In this document: one piece after another, positions 17,039 to 26,606 of the stretch
Layout: the number at the start of each line of letters is the position of its first letter
How positions within the stretch are numbered: position 1 is the first letter of the stretch
NCBI GenBank assembly: GCA_910574805.1
Contig: CAJTCV010000014.1
Span: 62,001 to 126,000, forward strand
Direction: 5' to 3'
Origin: Lachnospiraceae bacterium
GTDB lineage: Bacteria > Bacillota > Clostridia > Lachnospirales > Lachnospiraceae
DNA length: 64,000 bases
The notes under the pieces: generated by a model
Database searches by the model: none
The model's input: the letters and a program-made list of their open reading frames with translations, nothing else
Told to the model about the DNA's origin: nothing
Made by a program: the position numbers and the translations under genes

Positions 17039-18334
17039 ATGGGACATCTGACCACAAGAGATGCATATAAAAATCTGGAAGAACGGATTAACTGGTTTAC
17101 CCAGGGAGCGCCGCCTTCCGACACGCTGTACAAAATTCTGCAGGTGCTGTATACGGAGAAGGAGGCCAAATGGGTGGCTCTGCTCCCGGTGCGGCCTTTT
17201 ACGCTGAAGCGGGCGGCCAGAGTCTGGGGTACGACGGAGGCAAAGGCGGAGAAGCTCCTGGACCGGCTGTGTGAGAAAGCGCTGCTGGTGGATTCCGAGT
17301 ACCGGGGAGAACGTCAGTTCGTTATGCCTCCGCCCATGGCAGGATTTATCGAATTTGCCCTCATGCGCACGAGAGGGGACATCGATCAGAAATATTTAAG
17401 CGGGCTTTATTATCAGTACATGAATGTGGAAGAGGATTTTGTCAAGGATCTGTTCTTTGCCACGGAGACACGGCTTGGCAGAGTCTTCGTGCAGGAGCCG
17501 GTACTGACCAACGACAGGACGAATCACATCCTGGACTATGAGCGCGCCACACATATTGTGGAAGAAGCGCAGTACATCGGCCTGGGCACCTGCTACTGCA
17601 GACACAAGATGTATCACGCGGGACATCCCTGTGAGATCGATGCGCCCTGGGAGGTCTGTCTGACCTTTGACAATGTGGCCCGGTCTCTGGCGGAGCATGG
17701 ATCCTATGCCAGACTGATCTCCAGAGAAGAGGCGAAGGAGGTCCTGGAGCTTTCATATGAAAGCAATCTGGTGCAGATCGGGGAAAATGTGCGGGAACAT
17801 CCGGCGTTTATCTGCAACTGCTGCGGCTGCTGCTGCGAGGCACTGCAGGCGGCGAGAAAATTCAGCCCCATGCAGCCGGTGGCGACGACGAATTATATAC
17901 CTGCAGTCTCTCTGGAAACCTGCATCGGCTGCGGGAAATGTGCAAAGGTCTGTCCGATCCTGGCCATTTCCATGGAAGAGGAAGGCATGGACGGCAGCAG
18001 GAAGAAGCATCCGAAGATTGATCCCGAGATCTGTCTTGGCTGCGGGGTCTGTGCCCGGAACTGTCCAACGAAGGCCATCGAGCTGAAGCACCGTCCGGTG
18101 CAGGTGATTACGCCGGTGAACAGCACTCATCGTTTTGTGCTGCAGGCTATTGAGAAGGGAACATTGCAGAATCTGATATTTGATAACCAGGCATTTGCAA
18201 ACCACCGTGCCATGGCTGCCGTGTTCGGAACGATTCTGAAGCTGCCGCCATTGAAACAGGCACTTGCCAGCAGGCAGTTTAAATCGGTCTATCTGGACCG
18301 GCTTTTGTCCATGCAGAAGAAAAAGGAAAAATAA
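17039..18334 (+). CDS. 4Fe-4S dicluster protein with extra Cys-rich motif
   Basis: A 431-aa protein of unknown reaction. I chose ATG 17039, behind GGAAAGAAGGAAA. The N-terminal roughly 120 residues resemble a winged-helix region (LKRAARVWGTTEAKAEKLLDRL). Then comes GLGTCYCRHKM with further Cys, and a compact ICNCCGCCCEAL motif. These are followed by two ferredoxin-type clusters, CIGCGKCAKVCPI and CLGCGVCARNCPT, and a helical C terminus. Many clostridial genomes carry such proteins annotated simply as 4Fe-4S binding. Electron transfer is likely, the partner is not visible, and the flanking genes (rpsI, yaaA) give no help. Confidence 0.8.
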   Translation: MGHLTTRDAYKNLEERINWFTQGAPPSDTLYKILQVLYTEKEAKWVALLPVRPFTLKRAARVWGTTEAKAEKLLDRLCEKALLVDSEYRGERQFVMPPPMAGFIEFALMRTRGDIDQKYLSGLYYQYMNVEEDFVKDLFFATETRLGRVFVQEPVLTNDRTNHILDYERATHIVEEAQYIGLGTCYCRHKMYHAGHPCEIDAPWEVCLTFDNVARSLAEHGSYARLISREEAKEVLELSYESNLVQIGENVREHPAFICNCCGCCCEALQAARKFSPMQPVATTNYIPAVSLETCIGCGKCAKVCPILAISMEEEGMDGSRKKHPKIDPEICLGCGVCARNCPTKAIELKHRPVQVITPVNSTHRFVLQAIEKGTLQNLIFDNQAFANHRAMAAVFGTILKLPPLKQALASRQFKSVYLDRLLSMQKKKEK

Positions 18335-18344
18335 GAAAAAGATT

Positions 18345-18385
18345 GGACCTTGTCTGTCTGGGGCGGACAGGGTCCGCTGCTTTTT
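18345..18385 (+). terminator. Terminator after the iron-sulfur protein gene
   Basis: GGACCTTGTC (18345-18354) pairs with GACAGGGTCC (18366-18375), or alternatively GCGGAC with GTCCGC. A T run starts at 18381. Confidence 0.65.
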
Positions 18386-18461
18386 AAATTGAATCAAACG
18401 GGAATTTGGGATATAATGAGCATTGACGCAGACAAAGACAGGAGGAAAGAGGAGGCAGGCA

Positions 18462-19256
18462 GTGAAGATCATCATCTCTCCGGCAAAGAAAATGAACGTG
18501 GATACAGATACCGCTCCCTGCCGGGGACTGCCGGTGTATATGGACAGAGCGCGGGTGCTGATGGAATATATGAGGACTCTGGACCGGGGCCGGTGCAGGG
18601 CGGTGTGGAAGTGCAGTGAGCCGCTGGCGGAATTGAATTACCGGCGTTTTCAGGAGATGGACCTTGAAAGATCTCTGACTCCGGCAGTCCTCTCGTATGA
18701 GGGGATTCAGTATCAGCATCTGGCGCCGGGAATTATGGAGGATGTACAGCTGGAATATGTCCAGGAGCATGTGCGGATATTATCCGGATTTTATGGGATA
18801 CTAAGACCCTTTGACGGAGTCGTCCCGTATCGGCTGGAAATGCAGGCAAGGCTTGGAGGGGAGGAACTGGATTCCCTGTACGAGTATTGGGGGAGTCTGC
18901 TGGCAGAGCATCTGTTCCGGGAAGACTCTCTGATTCTGAATCTGGCCTCCAGGGAATACAGCAGGTGCATTTCCCAATATCTGAAAGGAAGAAATGACAT
19001 TCAGTTCGTCACCTGTGTATTTGGAGAGTGGTCCGGGGAGAAGCTGGTGGAAAAAGGGACACTTGTCAAGATGGCGCGGGGAGAGATGGTGCGTTATCTG
19101 GCCGGGCAGCGGGCAGAAGACCTGGAGACGGTAAAACAGTTCCGGGAGCTTCAGTATCATTACAGTGAAGAGAGATCCGACAGTGAGAGACTGGTATTTA
19201 TAAGATCATGTGCCCGTACAGAGGAATGTGATCAGGGAGAAGGACATGATAAATAA
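18462..19256 (+). CDS. yaaA: Peroxide stress protein YaaA (DUF328)
   Basis: A 264-aa member of the YaaA family, which in E. coli limits free iron and oxidative DNA damage under peroxide stress. The start is GTG 18462 behind AGGAGG, which makes the protein begin with the family's KIIISPAKKM. Further conserved parts are YLSFYGILRPFD-like (ILSGFYGILRPFDGVVPYRLEM) and NLASREYS. It overlaps the following helicase gene by 11 bp, suggesting coupled translation. Confidence 0.9.
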   Translation: MKIIISPAKKMNVDTDTAPCRGLPVYMDRARVLMEYMRTLDRGRCRAVWKCSEPLAELNYRRFQEMDLERSLTPAVLSYEGIQYQHLAPGIMEDVQLEYVQEHVRILSGFYGILRPFDGVVPYRLEMQARLGGEELDSLYEYWGSLLAEHLFREDSLILNLASREYSRCISQYLKGRNDIQFVTCVFGEWSGEKLVEKGTLVKMARGEMVRYLAGQRAEDLETVKQFRELQYHYSEERSDSERLVFIRSCARTEECDQGEGHDK

Positions 19257-21180
19257 AAAGAAACTGATACAGTTTTATGTGGAACAATACGAACAGACCG
19301 GCAGAAAGAAACAGAAAAAACCTCCGAAATATTCCGGTATGGAGCGAAAGGCGGAGATGCTTCAGCGTGCGTTGAAGAATGCCAGACCTTCCCGGGTCAA
19401 TATCAGGAATCTGGAGGACCTGCACCGGCAGATCCGGCATCTGGAAGGCTATGCGGTCCGGAAGGACCGGGAGAAGCTTCGGCAGATGATCCATGAAGAG
19501 ATGCTTCCCAAACTGGTTCAGCTGGATCTGGGACTGCTTCTGGAAGAGCAGAAGGAGGGGATGGACGGAGAGTTCCTCGCCTGGCTCAGGCGGACCATGC
19601 CCGGGAGGATCTGCCAGGATACGCTGTTTACCCTGTATCCTCAGTATCGGCAGCATAAGGTGAAGAACAAGATTCTGGAGCTGGTGCCCATGCGCCCGGA
19701 GATGGAATTTGCAGAGGTGCGGGAAATGCACAGGCATTTTATCCTGCACATTGGTCCCACCAACAGCGGGAAGACCTTCCGTTCTCTGGAGCGGCTGAAG
19801 CTGGCCGGGTGCGGGGTCTATCTGGGCCCGCTGCGCCTGCTGGCCCTGGAGGTCTACGAGCAGATGAACAAATACGGGGTGCCCTGTACCATGCGGACGG
19901 GGCAGGAATGCATTGAGGAAGAGGGCAGCAGAGTCACGGCGTCCACAGTGGAGATGGCCGATCTGGATGAAGATTACGATATTGCAGTCATTGATGAGGC
20001 GCAGATGGTCACAGATCCGGACCGGGGGCACTCCTGGACCCGGGCGATTCTGGGGCTTCAGGCGGGCGAGATTCATATCTGCATGAGTCCGGCGGCGGAG
20101 CAGGCAATCATCCATCTGATTCAGCTCTGCGGGGACGACTACGAGGAGGAGCGGTATGAGCGGAAGACCAAGCTTATCTGTGAGGATGAGGCTTTTGTAT
20201 TTCCCGATGATGTAAGAAAAGGGGATGCACTGATCGTATTTTCCAAGAAGTCCGTGCTGGATGTGGCAGGCAGGCTGGAGGAGCAGAAGATCAATGCCAG
20301 CGTCATCTACGGGAGCCTCCCGCCGGAGATCCGCCGGCGGCAGATGCATCTGTTCAACAGCGGCAGGACGAAGGTGGTGGTGGCTACGGATGCCATCGGC
20401 ATGGGTCTGAATCTTCCGGTCAGGCGGATTGTGTTTCTGCAGGCGGAAAAGTACGACGGGGTCAGCAGGCGGCCTCTGCTTGTGTCGGAGATCAAGCAGA
20501 TCTCCGGCCGTGCCGGGCGCTTCGGAATCTATGACACCGGCTATGTGAATGCCATGGGAGACAGAGAGCTGGAGTATATCAGGGAACGGTATGAGGCAGC
20601 GGAAGAACCGGTAAGTCAGGTGAATCTGGGCTTTCCCCAGATCCTTCTGGATATTGAGGCGCCCATGGACGAGCTTCTGAAGATCTGGCATGATGTGACG
20701 CCCACGGAGCCATTTGTAAAGGAAAATATCGATGAGGCTTTGTTCCTGTACGAGCAGGCAAAACGTCAGAAGGAGATGATCGACGGCTTCGAGAACCGGC
20801 ATACCCTGTACCGGATGATCACCTGTCCCATTGATATCAAGGACCGGTGGGTCGTGGAGCTGTGGCTTAAATACTGCAGAACGTATACAGCGGATGTGTC
20901 TCTGGACAAGCCGGTGCTCCGCCGGGATAAAAGCCGGGGTATCATGCAGTACGAGACCTATTACAAGCAGCTGGATCTGTATTATCAGTTCTCTCACCGG
21001 ATGCAGAAGGTCATTGACGAGGAATGGCTGGACGCGGAGCGGGAGAAGACGGAGATGGCGATCATGCGTTATCTGACCAAAGGAAAGCATAACTATATTG
21101 CAAGATGCAGATACTGCGGGAAACTGCTCCCGCTGGGGTCTCCGTTCCAGGTATGCGATGCCTGCTATCACAGGAGATAA
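19246..21180 (+). CDS. SUV3-like superfamily 2 helicase with C-terminal zinc-ribbon-like tail
   Basis: An ATP-dependent helicase of the SUV3/Ski2-like group, which unwinds RNA in mitochondria and some bacteria. I chose ATG 19246 (644 aa) with GGGAGAAGG upstream. The helicase core has motif I GPTNSGKT, motif II DEAQ, motif III-like MSPAAEQA, motif V TDAIGMGLN and motif VI QISGRAGRFG, the latter typical of SUV3. The N-terminal 150 residues are basic and helical. The C-terminal 25 residues carry CRYC and CDAC pairs 14 apart, a likely zinc ribbon. A bacterial role in RNA turnover is inference. It sits between yaaA and clpS with no obvious functional link. Confidence 0.85.
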   Translation: MINKKKLIQFYVEQYEQTGRKKQKKPPKYSGMERKAEMLQRALKNARPSRVNIRNLEDLHRQIRHLEGYAVRKDREKLRQMIHEEMLPKLVQLDLGLLLEEQKEGMDGEFLAWLRRTMPGRICQDTLFTLYPQYRQHKVKNKILELVPMRPEMEFAEVREMHRHFILHIGPTNSGKTFRSLERLKLAGCGVYLGPLRLLALEVYEQMNKYGVPCTMRTGQECIEEEGSRVTASTVEMADLDEDYDIAVIDEAQMVTDPDRGHSWTRAILGLQAGEIHICMSPAAEQAIIHLIQLCGDDYEEERYERKTKLICEDEAFVFPDDVRKGDALIVFSKKSVLDVAGRLEEQKINASVIYGSLPPEIRRRQMHLFNSGRTKVVVATDAIGMGLNLPVRRIVFLQAEKYDGVSRRPLLVSEIKQISGRAGRFGIYDTGYVNAMGDRELEYIRERYEAAEEPVSQVNLGFPQILLDIEAPMDELLKIWHDVTPTEPFVKENIDEALFLYEQAKRQKEMIDGFENRHTLYRMITCPIDIKDRWVVELWLKYCRTYTADVSLDKPVLRRDKSRGIMQYETYYKQLDLYYQFSHRMQKVIDEEWLDAEREKTEMAIMRYLTKGKHNYIARCRYCGKLLPLGSPFQVCDACYHRR

Positions 21181-21268
21181 CAGGGGACAGCCTGAACCAT
21201 ATAAAATCACGCAAAGAGACAGGCGTAACGGGATATAATGAAAGGAAAGGAGCAGCGGAGGAAAGCAG

Positions 21269-21568
21269 ATGGCGACAAAAGAAAGCATAAAGGAGCGGAC
21301 ACAGAGCAGGATCAAGGTCCCCAGACAGTATCAGGTGCTGATCTATAACGATGATTTTACCCCCATGGATTTCGTGGTGGATGTCCTGATGCAGATCTTT
21401 GACAAGGATGAGGCGACGGCGACGGCGCTGATGCTGAGCGTCCACAAAGGGAGCCATGCGGTGGCGGGAGTCTATCCGAGAGATATCGCGCATACCAAGG
21501 CTGCGGAGGCAGTGCAGTGGGCGCGGGAAGAGGGATATCCGCTGAAAGTAGAGGCCGTGTGCCGGTAG
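21269..21568 (+). CDS. clpS: ATP-dependent Clp protease adaptor ClpS
   Basis: A 99-aa adaptor that delivers N-degron substrates to ClpA(P). The core motif YNDDFTPMDFVVDVL and the downstream SVHKGSHAVAGVYPRDIAHTKA are characteristic. The hydrophobic pocket region appears intact. GGAGGAAAG precedes ATG 21269. Directly upstream of clpA, its partner. Confidence 0.95.
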   Translation: MATKESIKERTQSRIKVPRQYQVLIYNDDFTPMDFVVDVLMQIFDKDEATATALMLSVHKGSHAVAGVYPRDIAHTKAAEAVQWAREEGYPLKVEAVCR

Positions 21569-21596
21569 AGAGGGAGACAGATAAAGGACGGGATCG

Positions 21597-23834
21597 ATGG
21601 AATTTACAAAAAAGACGCAGAAGGTGATGGAATGCGCCGTCCGGCTGGCGCAGGAGAACCATCACCGGTATTTTATGCCGGAGCATATGGTCTATGGGAT
21701 GACCTTTGATGAGGACTTTTGCAGAGAATATGAGGCGGGCGGCGGGGCAGCCGGGAAGCTTCGGAAGGACCTGCTGGGGTTTTTGAAGGAACAGGCGGGC
21801 GTGTCAGAGGAGCAGGACGGTCCTCAGGTGACGCTGGATGCCCAGATGGTCTTCCGCATGGCGGCAGAGCAGGCAGAGTCCAGCAGCCGGGAGGCGGTGG
21901 AGGTGAGTCATCTCCTGTCAGCGCTTATGCGGCTGGAGGACAGCTATGGGCGTTATTATATGGAAGTGCAGGACGTGGATCTGGTGGAGGTCCTGGGGGA
22001 GCTGTCCAGAGGAAGCCTGAGAGAAGAGCGGGGAGAGGCTGTGAAGGTGCCGGGGGCTTCGGCCGTATCCGGCGAGGATCCGGAGCCGGAGACAGGCGGG
22101 CAGCAGCGCTTCAGGAGCTTTCTGGAAAATATGAATGAGACGTGCAGGAGACAGAATCCGCTGATCGGACGGGAGGAGGAGCTGGAGAGGACCATACAGA
22201 TCCTCTGCAGAAAGGATAAGAACAATGTACTCCATATAGGTGAGCCGGGGGTGGGAAAGACAGCCCTGGCCTACGGTCTGGCGCAGAAGATTGTAAAAGA
22301 TGAAGTACCGGAACCCCTTAAAGGGGCTGTTTTGTACGCCCTGGATCTGGGAGGGCTTCTCTCGGGGACCCAGTACCGGGGAGACTTTGAGAAAAGGTTC
22401 AAAGAGATCATGGACGGTCTGAAGGAAGAGGCGCTGCCGATTCTCTATCTGGATGAGATCCATAATATTGTCGGCGCCGGTGCCGTGAACGGTGGAAGCC
22501 TCGACGCCGCCAATCTTCTGAAGCCTTACCTGGCGGCGGGACATATCCGCTTCATTGGGGCGACTACCTTTGAAGAATACAAAAAACATTTTTCCAGTCA
22601 CAAAAGTCTGGTGAGACGATTCCAGAATGTGGAAGTCCGCGAGCCCTCCAGGGAAGAAGCTGTGGAGATTCTGAAGGGGTTAAGGTCCGGATATGAGCGG
22701 TTTCACGGCGTCCGCTATGGAGCGGGCGTGCTGGAGCATGCAGTGGAAGTGAGCAGCAGATACATCAATGAGCGTTTTCTTCCGGATAAAGCCATTGATC
22801 TGATCGATGAGGCAGGCGCCTGGAGGAGGCTTCATCCTCTGGAGCAGAAGACGCAGACAGTCAATAAGGCGCTTATTGACCAGGTCCTCTCAAAGACCTG
22901 CCGCATACCGGCGCAGACGGTGGAAAAAGGAGAGACAGAGAAGCTGGCTCATCTGGAGAGGAAGATCAGAAAGCAGATCTTCGGACAGGATGAAGCGGCG
23001 GCACAGGTGGTCAACGCGGTGAAATTCTCCCGGGCCGGACTGAACGACGAGAACAAGCCGGTGGCATCCTTTCTGTTTGTCGGACCTACGGGCGTGGGCA
23101 AGACAGAGCTTGCCAGAGTGCTGGCCGCGGAGCTGGGCATCTCCTTTCTGCGCTATGATATGAGCGAATACGCGGAAAAGCATACGGTGGCAAAGCTGAT
23201 CGGAGCGCCGGCCGGATATGTGGGATACGAAGAGGGAGGGATCCTCACCGAGGAGATCCGCCGGCATCCCCATGCGGTGCTTCTGCTGGATGAGATCGAG
23301 AAGGCGCATCCGGATATTTTCAATGTGCTTCTGCAGGTCATGGATTATGCCACCCTGACTGATAATCAGGGACGGAAGGCGGACTTCCGCAATATCATTC
23401 TGATCATGACCTCCAATGCCGGTGCCAGCCGGATCGGAAAGAGCCGGATCGGATTCGGCAGCGGCCCCGTGAACACCGATGCGCTGATGGACGCTGTGAA
23501 ACGGACTTTCCAGCCGGAGTTCCGGAACCGCCTGAGCCGGATCGTGCTGTTCGGCGGTATGGACGACCGTATGGCGGAGCAGATTACGGATAAAAAATTA
23601 AAGGAGCTTTCCGGAAAGCTTGCGGCGAAAAAGGTAGATCTTACGATCACGCCTCAGGCGGCGGCCTATGTGAGAAACGCAGGCATTACGAATGAATACG
23701 GGGCCAGAGAGATCGACCGCGTCATCGCGGGAGAGGTAAAGCCCCTGCTGGCGGAGCTTCTGCTGTTCGGCCGGCTGAAGCGGGGAGGTACCTGTACGCT
23801 TCTTCTGGAGGACGGCAGACTCGCCGTACATTGA
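21597..23834 (+). CDS. clpA: ATP-dependent Clp protease ATP-binding subunit ClpA
   Basis: An AAA+ unfoldase that feeds ClpP. 745 aa: Clp N-domain (about 1-145), AAA1 with Walker A GEPGVGKT and Walker B LYLDEIH, and AAA2 with Walker A GPTGVGKT and Walker B LLLDEIEKAHPD. A linker (22080-22140) joins the N-domain to AAA1. The coiled middle domain of ClpB/ClpC is absent, so ClpA is the better name. SRIGFGSG supplies the IGF loop that docks on ClpP. Follows clpS by 28 bp. Confidence 0.95.
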   Translation: MEFTKKTQKVMECAVRLAQENHHRYFMPEHMVYGMTFDEDFCREYEAGGGAAGKLRKDLLGFLKEQAGVSEEQDGPQVTLDAQMVFRMAAEQAESSSREAVEVSHLLSALMRLEDSYGRYYMEVQDVDLVEVLGELSRGSLREERGEAVKVPGASAVSGEDPEPETGGQQRFRSFLENMNETCRRQNPLIGREEELERTIQILCRKDKNNVLHIGEPGVGKTALAYGLAQKIVKDEVPEPLKGAVLYALDLGGLLSGTQYRGDFEKRFKEIMDGLKEEALPILYLDEIHNIVGAGAVNGGSLDAANLLKPYLAAGHIRFIGATTFEEYKKHFSSHKSLVRRFQNVEVREPSREEAVEILKGLRSGYERFHGVRYGAGVLEHAVEVSSRYINERFLPDKAIDLIDEAGAWRRLHPLEQKTQTVNKALIDQVLSKTCRIPAQTVEKGETEKLAHLERKIRKQIFGQDEAAAQVVNAVKFSRAGLNDENKPVASFLFVGPTGVGKTELARVLAAELGISFLRYDMSEYAEKHTVAKLIGAPAGYVGYEEGGILTEEIRRHPHAVLLLDEIEKAHPDIFNVLLQVMDYATLTDNQGRKADFRNIILIMTSNAGASRIGKSRIGFGSGPVNTDALMDAVKRTFQPEFRNRLSRIVLFGGMDDRMAEQITDKKLKELSGKLAAKKVDLTITPQAAAYVRNAGITNEYGAREIDRVIAGEVKPLLAELLLFGRLKRGGTCTLLLEDGRLAVH

Positions 23835-23867
23835 CATTATTTCGAGGCTTACAAAGGAGAAGATTAT

Positions 23868-25226
23868 ATGGAAGAAAACAAGATGGGCGTCATGCCCGTA
23901 AATAAACTGATTCTGTCCATGTCCCTGCCGATCATGGCATCCATGCTGGTGCAGGCGCTGTACAACATTGTGGACAGTATCTTTGTGTCGCAGATCAACG
24001 AAAATGCCCTGACTGCCGTATCCATGGCATTTCCCATACAGAATCTGATGATCGCTGTGGGTGTGGGAACGGCTGTGGGCGTCAATGCGCTGCTGGCGCG
24101 CTCCCTGGGAGAGAAGGACTTTAAAAAGGTAAACAGAATCGCAGAGAATGCAGTGTTCCTGGTGGGACTGAGCTATCTTCTGTTCCTGTTTATCGGTCTG
24201 TTCTGCCTGGACCTTTTCTATCGGAGTCAGACGGATATAGAGGAGATCATCGGGTATGGCAGAGAATATCTGGCCATCTGCTGCTGCTTCTCCTTCGGGA
24301 TCTTCACACAGGTCATGTTCGAGCGGCTGCTGCAGGCCACCGGCAAGACCATCTACACCATGTTCACCCAGGGGATCGGCGCCATCGTCAACATTATTCT
24401 GGACCCCATCATGATTTTCGGACTCTGGGGGGGTCCGAAGATGGGTGTGGCGGGGGCTGCCGCGGCTACAGTCATCGGACAGATGGTGGCCGGAATACTC
24501 TCCGTATGGCTGAATCATACAAAAAATCATGAGGTGCACATTCAGATGAAGGGGTTCAGACCGGACCGGCAGGTGATCGCCCAGATCTATGGCATCGGCG
24601 TGCCGTCCATTATCATGCAGGCCATCGGTTCGGTTATGAATTACGGGATGAACCGGATCCTGATCTCTTTCACCTCCACAGCCACAGCGGTCTTCGGTGT
24701 CTACTTTAAGCTTCAGAGCTTTGTGTTTATGCCTGTCTTCGGACTGAACAACGGCGTGATTCCCATTGTCGCCTACAATTACGGCGCCAAGAATGCAGAA
24801 CGGGTCCTGAGCACCATCAGGCACAGTATCTTCTATGCCATGTCCATTATGCTGCTGGGACTTGTGGTGTTCCAGGCCATACCGGGGCAGCTCCTTATAC
24901 TCTTTAATGCTTCGGATACCATGGTCGGAATCGGGATCCCGGCGCTGCGCATTATCAGTCTGAGCTTTGTCCTGGCCGGCTTCTGTATCGCCTGCGGAAG
25001 TGTCTTCCAGGCGCTGGGCCGCTCGATGTACAGTATGCTTGTGTCCGTGGCCAGGCAGCTGGTAGTGCTGCTTCCTGCGGCATACGCGCTGTCAGGACTC
25101 GGCAATGTGGATCTGGTGTGGTGGTCGATTCCCATCGCCGAGCTCATGTCTCTTGCCATGACCATTTACTTTATGGTAAAGGTGGATCGGAAGGTTCTGG
25201 CGAAGATCCGGACCGCCGCCCGGTGA
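23868..25226 (+). CDS. MATE-family efflux transporter
   Basis: A 452-aa multidrug/toxic-compound exporter, with about twelve hydrophobic helices in two homologous halves. The opening LILSMSLPIMASMLVQALYNIVDSIFVS and the QALGRSMYSM stretch after helix 10 are typical of the MATE/NorM-MepA group. AAAGGAG precedes ATG 23868. Substrate unknown. Confidence 0.93.
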   Translation: MEENKMGVMPVNKLILSMSLPIMASMLVQALYNIVDSIFVSQINENALTAVSMAFPIQNLMIAVGVGTAVGVNALLARSLGEKDFKKVNRIAENAVFLVGLSYLLFLFIGLFCLDLFYRSQTDIEEIIGYGREYLAICCCFSFGIFTQVMFERLLQATGKTIYTMFTQGIGAIVNIILDPIMIFGLWGGPKMGVAGAAAATVIGQMVAGILSVWLNHTKNHEVHIQMKGFRPDRQVIAQIYGIGVPSIIMQAIGSVMNYGMNRILISFTSTATAVFGVYFKLQSFVFMPVFGLNNGVIPIVAYNYGAKNAERVLSTIRHSIFYAMSIMLLGLVVFQAIPGQLLILFNASDTMVGIGIPALRIISLSFVLAGFCIACGSVFQALGRSMYSMLVSVARQLVVLLPAAYALSGLGNVDLVWWSIPIAELMSLAMTIYFMVKVDRKVLAKIRTAAR

Positions 25227-25244
25227 GACTGGGATATTTGACAG

Positions 25245-25273
25245 TTGCGAAGAGAGAAAGAACTGTATATAAT
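25245..25273 (+). promoter_or_regulatory. Sigma-A promoter upstream of the small gene pair
   Basis: TTGCGA at 25245, 17-bp spacer, TATAAT at 25268. A better-looking TTGACA at 25238 has a spacer too long for this -10 box. Confidence 0.6.
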
Positions 25274-25347
25274 AACCAGTATGAACGCCCGGCAACGGAT
25301 GCAGGGCGGCCGCAGGGACGCAGGAAAAGAAAGCACGGGGATCCGGT

Positions 25348-25638
25348 ATGAATACAGAGATGAACGACTGGCTGTGGGAGAAGATCACAGACCGGCAGGG
25401 AGAGACTTTTTATACCAAAAAAGGCCTGCCGTTTACCTATCATGTTAAGGGCGGGGAGCTGTTCGCCAGCCGGCGGGAGCGTTCCATCACCCGGAGTACC
25501 TTTGAGAAGGCGCTCCGGAAAATCCAGGAGGCTCCGGGGGAGATGTCCGGTCCCAAGAAACTGAACGTATACGGTGCGCCTTATGTATGGGCGATCCTCT
25601 GGGAGGTTTTTCTCAGGGAAGAAATGCAGGGAGGATGA
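25348..25638 (+). CDS. Hypothetical protein, 96 aa
   Basis: I do not recognise this family. The protein is soluble and mixed charge, with no signal, membrane segment or Cys. The segment RRERSITRSTFEKALRKIQE looks helical and basic, and the C terminus PYVWAILWEVFLREEMQ is aromatic rich. The ribosome binding site ahead of ATG 25348 is weak (GGGGATC). It is co-directional with, and 4 bp from, the next gene, so the two are probably expressed together. Confidence 0.6.
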   Translation: MNTEMNDWLWEKITDRQGETFYTKKGLPFTYHVKGGELFASRRERSITRSTFEKALRKIQEAPGEMSGPKKLNVYGAPYVWAILWEVFLREEMQGG

Positions 25639-25642
25639 GACA

Positions 25643-26461
25643 TTGAATATTTTTGCAGAACTGATACATGCAGTCTATGATTTTAAAAGCTATCCGGTTT
25701 TCCGAAGGAACAAAGGAGGAAAGGCGTTTCTGTACGGACTGCTTCTGAGCGTCTTTTATCTTCTGCTGTCCATGCTCCTGCCCATGCTTGTGACACTCGT
25801 AAGTTTCGGAGGGTTCGGGAACGTTGTCCGGCAGTCCATTCCGGATTTCCGTCTGGAGGACGGCAGACTCTGGGTGGACGGGACATATGATGTCCAGGAG
25901 TATGACACAAATTACGGAGGCATCTATATAAAAGTTGATACGGAAAGACCCATCACGGAGGAGATTACGGATGTGGACCTCCTGGCCTTTGACCGGGTTC
26001 TGGTGATGGATGACGAGCATATGATCGTGAAGGCGGAGGAGGGCCAGTCCCTGCGTATTGCCTATACGGATCTGGACCTGGGAGACTGGAGCAGAGACGA
26101 GATGATGCAGACCTTCCTGCCGCTTCTGCCGGCGTTTCTGTGGTTTTTGTTCGTGGTCCTTGTCTGTGCCGGGCTTCTGGGGTTCTACGGCAGCGCCCTT
26201 GTGGTGGCAGTGATCGGGAGCATCATGTCTGCTGTCATGGGTTGCGGGCTGAAGTTCGGAGAGCTGTATAAGCTGGCCATCTATGCCCGGACTCCGGCGC
26301 TTCTGGTGGAGACCGTCTATGCCTGGATCCCTCTGGTGATCAGTTATTTCTATGTGATCAGCTACGGGGTCTCCGCCCTCTATATGTGGAAAGCGCTGAA
26401 GCTTATCAAAGAGGAGTCGCTGGAGCCGCCGAAGACCGGATGGACCGGAGGTACCTGGTAA
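25643..26461 (+). CDS. Membrane protein resembling DUF1189
   Basis: A 272-aa protein I start at TTG 25643, which has GGGAGGA 8-12 bp upstream and gives [28 protein letters not shown], typical of DUF1189-like proteins. An N-terminal helix (about residues 31-53) is followed by an extracytoplasmic beta-rich region of about 100 residues and four closely spaced C-terminal helices. Function of the family is unknown. The 5-bp distance from the preceding stop indicates coupling. Confidence 0.65.
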   Translation: MNIFAELIHAVYDFKSYPVFRRNKGGKAFLYGLLLSVFYLLLSMLLPMLVTLVSFGGFGNVVRQSIPDFRLEDGRLWVDGTYDVQEYDTNYGGIYIKVDTERPITEEITDVDLLAFDRVLVMDDEHMIVKAEEGQSLRIAYTDLDLGDWSRDEMMQTFLPLLPAFLWFLFVVLVCAGLLGFYGSALVVAVIGSIMSAVMGCGLKFGELYKLAIYARTPALLVETVYAWIPLVISYFYVISYGVSALYMWKALKLIKEESLEPPKTGWTGGTW

Positions 26462-26478
26462 AAAGATCGGCAAAAGCC

Positions 26479-26507
26479 TTGACTTCCATGGCATGCTATG
26501 TTATAGT
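26479..26507 (+). promoter_or_regulatory. Sigma-A promoter for rpmG-secE-nusG
   Basis: TTGACT at 26479, 17-bp spacer, TATAGT at 26502. The leader (26508-26606) holds TGGAAG...CTTCCA pairing around a T-rich loop. Confidence 0.8.
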
Positions 26508-26606
26508 AGCCTTGCGAATGGAAGTTTGGGCTTTTTTTTTATGCCTAAAAATTGGTGCTCTTCCATAGGACACCAGAGAAAAAGTAAAAAAGCGAGGTGG
26601 AAAGTT

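Noticed and set aside
19198-21315. A 705-codon open frame on the minus strand
   Set aside because: It is antisense to the SUV3-like helicase, resembles no family and has no ribosome binding site. It is an artefact of codon use on the other strand.
26493-26606. N-terminal extension of L33
   Set aside because: It lies in the transcript leader at the predicted -10 box. The GTG at 26607 gives the standard 49-aa protein.
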